Shown here: piece after piece, positions 58,307 through 64,000 of the stretch
How the letters are laid out: every line of letters starts with the position of its first letter
Position numbering within the stretch: position 1 is the first letter of the stretch
Assembly (NCBI RefSeq): GCF_019511345.1
Contig: NZ_JAEUAK010000012.1
Span: 117,153 to 181,152 of the forward strand
Direction: 5' to 3'
Length of the DNA: 64,000 nt
Origin: Rhizobium mesosinicum
GTDB taxonomy: Bacteria > Pseudomonadota > Alphaproteobacteria > Rhizobiales > Rhizobiaceae
Position numbers and translations under genes: made by a program
The notes under the pieces: generated by a model
Told to the model about the DNA's origin: nothing
Databases searched by the model: none
The model's input: only the letters and a program-made list of their open reading frames with translations

Positions 58307-59323
58307 CTAGTCGATATCGTTGGATACGGCGATCAGTTTGTCGAGCGCAGATGCTGTGGCGCCGCTATCGAGCGATTCCGTTGCAAGCTTCATGCCGTCA
58401 CGGATCGTCTCTGCCTTGCCCGCAATGACGAGCGAGGCGGCGGCATTGGCGAGCGCAATATCGCGATAAGCGTTCTTGGCGCCGCCGAGCACCTCGCGCA
58501 GCGCTGCGGCATTGACGGTGCCGTCGCCGCCTTTGATCTCAGCGAGCACACGAGGTGCCACACCGAAATCGGCGGGTGACAGCTCGAAGGTGCGGATCTT
58601 GCCGTTTTCGAGAGCCGCGACGCTGGTGGTGCCGGTCGTGGTGATCTCATCGAGGCCATCGCCATGGACGACCCACACGCTCTCGGCGCCTAGATCACGC
58701 ATGACCTCGGCCAGCGGCACCACCCATTGCGGGGCGAAGACGCCGAGAAGCTGGCGTTTGACGCCGGCCGGATTGGAAAGGGGACCAAGCAGATTGAAGA
58801 TCGTACGCGTGCCAAGTTCGACGCGAGTCGGGCCGACATGGCGCATGGCCGAATGATGCTGCTGCGCGAACATGAAACCGACACCGGCCTCGGCGATGCA
58901 GCGGGAGATCATCTCGGGGGTGACTTCAAGATTGACGCCAAGCGCGGCAAGGCTGTCGGCCGCGCCCGATTTCGAGCTCAGCGCACGGTTGCCGTGCTTG
59001 GCGACCGGAACACCCGTGCCGGCGACGATCAGCGCCGCCAGCGTGGAAATATTGTAGGTGCCGCTGGCGTCACCGCCCGTGCCCACGATATCGATCGCGT
59101 CGGCAGGGGCGACGACCCGCAGCATCTTGGAACGCATCGTGGTGACGGCGCCGACGATCTCGTCGACCGTCTCACCGCGAACGCGGAGCGCCATCAGGAA
59201 GCCGCCGATCTGCGAAGGCGTTGCCTGGCCGGACATCAGGATATCGAAGGCCTGGCGGGCCTCGTCACGGGTCAGGGGCTCGCGGCTTGCTGCCTTGGCC
59301 AGAAGCGGCTTCAGATCGGTCAT
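58307..59323 (-). CDS. trpD: Anthranilate phosphoribosyltransferase
   Basis: 338 residues. Motifs: GTGGDASGTYNIST for the pyrophosphate, KHGNRALSSKSGAADSLAALG and LLGPLSNPA. Second step of tryptophan synthesis. GGGGGAAG precedes the ATG; a 39-codon upstream in-frame extension is unlikely because it covers ppiD. Between ppiD and trpC in one run. Confidence 0.97.
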   Translation of the reverse strand: MTDLKPLLAKAASREPLTRDEARQAFDILMSGQATPSQIGGFLMALRVRGETVDEIVGAVTTMRSKMLRVVAPADAIDIVGTGGDASGTYNISTLAALIVAGTGVPVAKHGNRALSSKSGAADSLAALGVNLEVTPEMISRCIAEAGVGFMFAQQHHSAMRHVGPTRVELGTRTIFNLLGPLSNPAGVKRQLLGVFAPQWVVPLAEVMRDLGAESVWVVHGDGLDEITTTGTTSVAALENGKIRTFELSPADFGVAPRVLAEIKGGDGTVNAAALREVLGGAKNAYRDIALANAAASLVIAGKAETIRDGMKLATESLDSGATASALDKLIAVSNDID

Positions 59324-59336
59324 GCGTCGCTTCCCC

Positions 59337-61229
59337 CTAGCGGACGGTCGCCTGTTCGGCGAGTTTCTGATTGACCTGTGTGCCGTACTGGCTCTGCAAC
59401 AGGTTGACCATCTGATCCAGAATATCGTCGCCGGCGGCATTTGCGATGGTAGCGATCTGCTGATCGCGGTTGTTCAGGACATCGGTCGTCGGCTGGTCGT
59501 TGACCTCGGTCACTTTCAGCAGGATCTGCGTGCTGGGATCGGCGCCGACGGCCGTCGCGACGGTATCGACAGGACCGGAGAAGGCCGCGTTGACGGCGGC
59601 GCGCCCGAGAACGGGATCGTCGGTCGAGCGGGTGACGCCGCTCTTGCTTTCGACGGCGATGCCGAGCGGGGTGGCGATATCGGCAAGCGAGGTGCCCTTC
59701 TGCGCCTGAGCCTTCAGCTCGTCGGCTTTCTTGGCAAGCTCAGCCTTCTGCTGCTCGGCTGTCCAATCCTGAACCGCCTTGTCACGCACTTCGGCAAGCG
59801 GACGCTCACGCTCCGGCATGATGTCGCGGACGTCGAACCAGACATAGCCGTCATTGCCGAGGGAAATTGCGACCGCATCGGCGCCGACATCAGTCTTGAA
59901 AGCTTCCGGCAGAAGCTGCTGCTGTGCCGGGATATCCTTGACCGGATTACCGTCCTTGTCGGCGCCTGTCATGTCGATGGCGTCGATGACGACGGCCTTC
60001 AGCTTGAGCTGGTTGGCGATCTCTTCCAGAGACGTACCGCCGGCCCGCATATCCTCGATACGGTCGTGAACATTGATGACTTCCTGCGAAGCATTGGCGA
60101 CCGCAAGCTGCTTGCGGAGCTCCTCCTTGACCTCGTCGAAGCTCTTCGTGGTCTCCGGCTTGATATTGGTCACGCGCAGGATCACAGGCCCGAACGTGCC
60201 ATCGACAACAGCCGTGGTACCGCCATCCGCCTTCACCGCGAAGGCGGCGTCAGCAACGGCCTGATCGGGAACCTTGTCCTTGGTGAATTCGCCGAGCAGC
60301 ACGTCGCCCGCAGTCTTGCCCTGATCGGTGACGAGCTGGTCGAAGCTCGTGCCGCTCTTCAGCGCTGTTTCGGCCGCATTGGCGAGATCCTTGCTGGCGA
60401 AAGTCAGCTGTTCCAGCGTGCGGCTTTCCGGCGTCGTGTAGGTCGCCTTGGCCTTGTCGAAGGCTTCCTTGATCTGATCGTCGGTAACGGTTGTCGGATC
60501 GGCAATATCGTCGGGCTGAAGCTTCAGGTAGGCGATCTTGCGGTATTCCGGCGCACGGTAGCGCTGCTTGGCGTCTTCGAACCACTTGGAGAGCACATCG
60601 TCGGCCGGCGCCTTGATCGGCTCGATATTGGCCGCGGTGAGCAGCAGGTAATCGACGTTGCGGCTCTCGTTGCCATAGAGTTTCAGCGCGTTGACGAGAG
60701 TCGCAGGCGCCTGGAAGCCGTTGGCAACGGCTTCGATGATCTGGCTGCGGACAGCCTGCTTGCTGCGATCCTTGATGTAGTCGTCTTCGCGGATGCCGGC
60801 GTTGCGCAAACGAGACGTGAAGAGCGACCGGTCGAACTGGCCGTTGACTGCCTTGAAAGCCGGATCGTCTCCGATCAGCCGGGCAAGGCGGTCTTCGGAT
60901 AGGCCGAGACCCATCTCATCGGCAAGCTGATCGAGCGAGGCGCCGGCAACGAGCTGGGCGAGGACCTGCTGTTCAACGCCGAAGGCGCGCGCCTGCTCGG
61001 GCGTCAGGCGCATGCCGAACTGCTGACCGAGTTGGGCCACCTGGCGCTGATAGGCGAGGCGGAATTCATTGACGTCCACATGCTGGTCGCCGACGGTGAC
61101 AACCGTCGTGCTGTTGCCGCCGCTTATCAGCTCGCGCGATACACCCCAGATACCGAAGGAGGCGACGAGCAGGAGCAGGAGCAGCTTGGCAACCCAGGTC
61201 TGAGCAGCTCTTCTCAGAAGATGGAACAT
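59337..61229 (-). CDS. ppiD: PpiD-like periplasmic folding chaperone with parvulin domain
   Basis: 630 residues. N-terminal transmembrane anchor (about 13-31, WVAKLLLLLLVASFGIWGV), SurA/PpiD N-terminal chaperone region with REDDYIKDRSKQAVRSQII, a parvulin-type domain (about 270-360, TLEQLTFASKDLANAAETAL) and a C-terminal chaperone region with GLSLG-type repeats. It is tethered to the inner membrane beside SecYEG and assists proteins leaving the translocon. Its stop is 13 bases from the trpD start. The parvulin catalytic histidines are not obvious. Confidence 0.9.
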   Translation of the reverse strand: MFHLLRRAAQTWVAKLLLLLLVASFGIWGVSRELISGGNSTTVVTVGDQHVDVNEFRLAYQRQVAQLGQQFGMRLTPEQARAFGVEQQVLAQLVAGASLDQLADEMGLGLSEDRLARLIGDDPAFKAVNGQFDRSLFTSRLRNAGIREDDYIKDRSKQAVRSQIIEAVANGFQAPATLVNALKLYGNESRNVDYLLLTAANIEPIKAPADDVLSKWFEDAKQRYRAPEYRKIAYLKLQPDDIADPTTVTDDQIKEAFDKAKATYTTPESRTLEQLTFASKDLANAAETALKSGTSFDQLVTDQGKTAGDVLLGEFTKDKVPDQAVADAAFAVKADGGTTAVVDGTFGPVILRVTNIKPETTKSFDEVKEELRKQLAVANASQEVINVHDRIEDMRAGGTSLEEIANQLKLKAVVIDAIDMTGADKDGNPVKDIPAQQQLLPEAFKTDVGADAVAISLGNDGYVWFDVRDIMPERERPLAEVRDKAVQDWTAEQQKAELAKKADELKAQAQKGTSLADIATPLGIAVESKSGVTRSTDDPVLGRAAVNAAFSGPVDTVATAVGADPSTQILLKVTEVNDQPTTDVLNNRDQQIATIANAAGDDILDQMVNLLQSQYGTQVNQKLAEQATVR

Positions 61230-61445
61230 GGAAACGCAAACCTCGCATTATCATTGGCCCAGAAGGGCAGACATTCGTCGTTCCATAAAACAAAGCTGCG
61301 AGGAAATGAAGGCTTGTCGCATGAAAAGCTTGCGGGACTTGCACGCGCTCCCGCTAACCCGCCGCGAGCGACAAAAGATGCTTGATTGCGGAACTTTTAC
61401 AGCCTTCATTTCGTTGAAGCGGCATTCCATCAACAGGAGCAGACC

Positions 61446-61727
61446 ATGGCCGAATTGAAAACCGCTTCCGCCGAATCCACCGCTGCGCGCGTCAAGGCCG
61501 AAGTTGCCGCCGAAGATCTGTCCGCGCAGGTTGCTGCGCTGCGCGAGGATCTGGCCCGCCTTTCGGAAAGCGTGATCGCCCTGGGGCAGGGCGCAAAGAC
61601 CGCAGTGGCCGACGAAGCCTCCGTCATGACCGAGCGTGTGCGCGACAAGGTGCGTGAAGAGCCGCTGACCGCGATTGCCATTACGGCAGGTGTCGCTTAT
61701 CTCTTCGGCCTCCTCAGCCGCCGATAG
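61446..61727 (+). CDS. DUF883 (ElaB/YqjD-like) membrane-anchored protein
   Basis: 93 residues; AGGAG six bases before the ATG. The first 60 residues form a charged coiled coil (AEVAAEDLSAQVAALREDLARL), the last 25 an alanine-rich transmembrane helix ending YLFGLLSRR. This is the layout of ElaB/YqjD proteins that link ribosomes to the inner membrane in stationary phase. A terminator follows. Confidence 0.85.
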   Translation: MAELKTASAESTAARVKAEVAAEDLSAQVAALREDLARLSESVIALGQGAKTAVADEASVMTERVRDKVREEPLTAIAITAGVAYLFGLLSRR

Positions 61728-61736
61728 ACGAAAAAA

Positions 61737-61767
61737 GCCGGATGGCTGACGTCCGGCCTTTCAGTCT
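61737..61767 (+). terminator. Terminator of the DUF883 gene
   Basis: GCCGGA/TCCGGC stem with 9-base loop, followed by TTTCAG and T5. Directly after the stop. Confidence 0.75.
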
Positions 61768-61780
61768 TTTTGGTGAAAGC

Positions 61781-62035
61781 TCAGCGGCGGACGACGCGCC
61801 CGACTGCAATGAGTATGCATGCGCCGACAAAACCCGTGATTAGGTATCCGAGCCAGCCGCTGAGTGGCTGGATGTTAAGGATACCGAGAATCCAGTTGGC
61901 GACGATCGCGCCTATGATGCCGAGCAATATGTTCATGAACACGCCCATACTGCTGTGCATGAACTTCTCCGCCAGCCATCCGGCGAAACCGCCGATAATG
62001 ATGGCTGCAATCCAACCTACACCTTCGTTTTCCAT
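61781..62035 (-). CDS. GlsB/YeaQ/YmgE family membrane protein
   Basis: 84 residues, almost entirely hydrophobic with three helices: WIAAIIIGGFAGWLAEKFM, then GVFMNILLGIIGAIVANWILG and YLITGFVGACILIAVGRVV. Fixed glycines and the LAE-KFM motif match the family of small general-stress membrane proteins. AGGAGGGGA precedes the ATG. Function not known to me. Confidence 0.9.
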   Translation of the reverse strand: MENEGVGWIAAIIIGGFAGWLAEKFMHSSMGVFMNILLGIIGAIVANWILGILNIQPLSGWLGYLITGFVGACILIAVGRVVRR

Positions 62036-62287
62036 GGTAATCTCCCCTCCTGGGCAAAACGTGAGATGAAACGCGCACAATCGAAAAAAGTTCCACCGCG
62101 GCAGCGGCTTAGCGCTGTCAGGGATGAGGCAATGTCACCGGTGTGGAAAATGCGTGAGCAGCAATCTGAAACTTCCGTCCATGGTGAGCTCAGCCGAAAG
62201 AAGCGCGTGGCCCGCTGAGACAACTATACCGGATGACTGAATGACTGTCGATCAGGCGGGTCGGCGGGTTTTGCAAAGCGCTTTGTC

Positions 62288-63400
62288 TCACCTGGCAAGT
62301 CGCGCCACCTTCTGTCCGATGGCCAGCGAGGCGGTCAGGCCGGGGCTTTCAATTCCATAGAGCGCTATATAAGCGGGGTGGCCGGTTTTTCCCGGTCCCT
62401 GGATTACGAAGTCACCACCGCCACCCGCAGCCGGGCCGGCGATTTTCGGACGGATGCCCGAATAGGCGGGCTGCAGCGCACCGTCCACCAGATCGGGCCA
62501 ATAGCGGCGGATGGCGGAATAGAATTTATCCGCGCGGCGCGGATCGACATCATAGTCGATTGCCTCGACCCACTCGACGTCAGGACCGAAACGGGCCTGG
62601 CCCGCAAGGTCGATCGTCAGGTGCACACCGAGACCTCCGGATTCGGGAACCGGATAAATCAGCTGCTTTGCGGGCGCGCGGCCTGTCAGCGCGAAATAGC
62701 ATCCTTTAGCGTAATGACGTGGCGGGATGGTGCTTGCGTCCAGGCCCAGCAACCTTTCAGAGAGCGTCCAGGCATTCAGACCAGCCGCATTCACCACGAG
62801 GCGCGCTTCAATTCTGACCGGATCGCGACCGCCGACCGACAGGCGAATTTTATCCGCAGCCAATTCGCCTTCGATGACGGGCGAATTGCAGACGATGGCT
62901 CCGCCATTGGACTCTATGTCCGTGATGTATGCCTGCATCAGGCTGTGACTATCGACGATGCCGGTCGATGGCGAGACAAGCGCCGCAAAACCTTTGATCT
63001 GGGGTTCCCTGCGGAAGAGCTCCGCTGCATCGATCAGATAGCAGTCCTCCACTTCATTTGCATGAGCCTGCCTCGATAGCTTTTCGAGGTAGCCGAGCTC
63101 CTCCTCGCTCGAGGCGACGACGAGTTTGCCACACGCCTGATGCGGGACGCTTCGCTCCCGGCAATAGTCGTAGAGCTTGTGCTTTCCGGCGACGCACAAC
63201 TCTGCCTTCAAACTGCCGGTGGCGTAGTAGAGCCCGGCATGGATGACCTCGCTGTTGCGGGCCGACGTGATGCTGCCGGTCATTGGTTCCGCTTCGAGAA
63301 GAACCACCTCGCGGCGAGACATGGCAAGCTCGCGCGCCACCGCAAGCCCCACGACGCCTCCACCCACGACAACGCAGTCGAGGTCCAGTACCTCTACCAT
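62288..63400 (-). CDS. FAD-dependent oxidoreductase, L-2-hydroxyglutarate dehydrogenase-like
   Basis: 370 residues. FAD-binding GxGxxG: VVVGGGVVGLAVARELA, then SARNSEVIHAGLYY and SLKAELCVAGKHKLYDYC, as in L-2-hydroxyglutarate dehydrogenase/LhgO. The C-terminal FVIQGPGKTGHPAYIALYGIESPGLTASLAIG matches the same family. It oxidises L-2-hydroxyglutarate to 2-oxoglutarate in studied members. GAGGGGAA precedes the ATG. Confidence 0.88.
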   Translation of the reverse strand: MVEVLDLDCVVVGGGVVGLAVARELAMSRREVVLLEAEPMTGSITSARNSEVIHAGLYYATGSLKAELCVAGKHKLYDYCRERSVPHQACGKLVVASSEEELGYLEKLSRQAHANEVEDCYLIDAAELFRREPQIKGFAALVSPSTGIVDSHSLMQAYITDIESNGGAIVCNSPVIEGELAADKIRLSVGGRDPVRIEARLVVNAAGLNAWTLSERLLGLDASTIPPRHYAKGCYFALTGRAPAKQLIYPVPESGGLGVHLTIDLAGQARFGPDVEWVEAIDYDVDPRRADKFYSAIRRYWPDLVDGALQPAYSGIRPKIAGPAAGGGGDFVIQGPGKTGHPAYIALYGIESPGLTASLAIGQKVARLAR

Positions 63401-63774
63401 GAAATTCCCCTCTCATCGTCCAACTGTGCGGGGAAGGGAACCCATTCGATCGAAAATTTGGGAACCACTCACCGCGCAATCCAACGCCAAGTATTGTCGG
63501 TCAAACGTAACCCAAATCAGGACGATGATGAAATGTGATTCGACGCACGAGACTTAGGCGTCTTCATCAAAGCCAATGAGACGGTAAGGCGGGATGCTTA
63601 TCAAGTCAGGATATTCGCCTGTAATACAGGGGATGCAGGCAAATGCTGTGGAACTTGACGCTGCGATCAAAGCTGCTAAAAGCCAGCCGTTGAGTGATTG
63701 GGTAGCAAATCGGCAGCAGACGCAGATTTCGGGTAATCGACAAAAACGTTGATTATTCAACCTTTTCAAACGCT
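63401..63774. other. Intergenic region before tRNA-Ser, no gene supported
   Basis: About 370 bases. A minus-strand frame (63554-63769) contains a hydrophobic stretch but opens only with a TTG and has no ribosome site. The region should hold the tRNA-Ser promoter and that of the oxidoreductase. Confidence 0.45.
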
Positions 63775-63864
63775 GGAAGAGTGTCCGAGTGGTTTAAGGA
63801 ACCGGTCTTGAAAACCGGCGTGCGGGAAACCGTACCGTGGGTTCGAATCCCACCTCTTCCGCCA
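63775..63864 (+). tRNA. tRNA-Ser(UGA)
   Basis: 90-base cloverleaf with long variable arm. Acceptor GGAAGAG pairs with CTCTTCC, G73, encoded CCA. Anticodon stem CCGGT/ACCGG encloses CTTGAAA, giving anticodon UGA. T-loop GGTTCGAATCC is normal. An IS end lies ten bases downstream. Confidence 0.97.
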
Positions 63865-63873
63865 TCCCCGCCC

Positions 63874-64000
63874 TGTCCAGCCCGGAGACATAGGTAACAA
63901 AACGTACCTAACACATGGGTGACAACCTCGTGCCGAACGGGTTGTCGATGGTTTGCAAAGTCCTCTGCTCCAGGTCGATATATCCCAGATCATAATGCAT
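63874..64000 (-). mobile_element. End of an IS481-family insertion sequence (cut by window edge)
   Basis: A transposase 3' end read on the minus strand stops at 63908. Beyond it TGTCCAGCCCGGAGACAT at 63874-63891 has the TGT start typical of terminal inverted repeats and is the likely outer end. The rest of the element is outside the window. Ten bases separate it from tRNA-Ser, which may mark an insertion hotspot. Confidence 0.65.
63908..64000 (-). CDS. IS481-family transposase, C-terminal end (partial)
   Basis: The last 30 residues include YDLGYIDLEQRTLQTIDNPF and end RLSPMC. The pattern Y-D-L-G-Y-x-D followed by D-N-P-F-G-x-R-L-x-P-M is how IS481-type transposases end. The catalytic core lies beyond the window, so intactness cannot be judged. 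Confidence 0.7.
   Translation of the reverse strand: MHYDLGYIDLEQRTLQTIDNPFGTRLSPMC

Noticed and set aside
59058..60902. 614-codon plus-strand frame antisense to ppiD/trpD
   Set aside because: Antisense shadow, no domain recognised.
63554..63769. Minus-strand 71-codon frame with a hydrophobic segment
   Set aside because: Opens with TTG, no ribosome site, no internal ATG or GTG start and no family resemblance; treated as non-coding.
63766..63993. Minus-strand frame over tRNA-Ser
   Set aside because: Antisense to the tRNA; no start signals.
1..64000. CRISPR arrays, prophage, replication origin
   Set aside because: No regularly spaced repeat arrays, phage structural genes or origin/partition genes were seen.

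Overview
This window is a high-GC chromosomal segment of an alphaproteobacterium, most probably a Rhizobiaceae member of the Rhizobium/Agrobacterium group. The evidence is the set of families present (DUF1489, DUF2336, DUF1190, UPF0178, BTLCP peptidase, DacA-type carboxypeptidase with a SPOR tail), the ppiD-trpD-trpC-moaC-moeA and tpiA-secG-pyrG orders, and GAGCAT/AAGCATG-type palindromic intergenic repeats of the kind familiar from rhizobial genomes. No database search was possible, so the genus is an inference.

Layout. 1-6.9 kb: the 3' end of pccB and, on the opposite strand, pccA, enclosing doxX, sugE behind a guanidine-II (mini-ykkC) riboswitch, and the adhC-elaA-UPF0178 run. 6.9-13 kb: a DMT exporter, lipB, a DUF1190/glutathionylspermidine-synthase-like (YgiB/YgiC) pair, tRNA-Leu(GAG), a small secreted protein, a BON-domain protein and a peptide-deformylase-like protein that has lost metal ligands. 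13-24 kb: mgtE, a MerR regulator with a palindromic site upstream, a DUF1624/DUF599 pair, sdaA, DUF1489, a D,D-carboxypeptidase, a BTLCP peptidase and pip. 24-36 kb: PilZ and PAS proteins, a rhomboid protease preceded by a strong terminator (possible attenuator or sRNA), CBS protein, patatin, hisI, folE, a NifU-like scaffold, yidD, DUF1697, thrS and an acyltransferase. 35-48 kb: nitroreductase/flavin reductase pair, DUF2336, AI-2E-type permease, phytase-like esterase, parE, a hydrolase, tpiA, secG, pyrG. 48-55 kb: two divergent citrate-synthase-family genes, one carrying an N-terminal helix-turn-helix, then FecR plus CHASE2-cyclase, a DEAD-box helicase and a methyltransferase. 55-64 kb: the ppiD-trpD-trpC-moaC-moeA run (minus strand), two small stress/membrane proteins, an L-2-hydroxyglutarate-dehydrogenase-like enzyme, tRNA-Ser(UGA), and the end of an IS481-type insertion sequence at the window edge.

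Most of the window is housekeeping. The observations most worth follow-up are the HTH-citrate synthase/citrate synthase divergent pair with its repeated TTGA-type palindromes, the degenerate peptide deformylase, the guanidine-II riboswitch on sugE, the terminator lying directly in front of the rhomboid gene, and a family of palindromic repeats that keep a similar core while their arms change in a self-complementary way.
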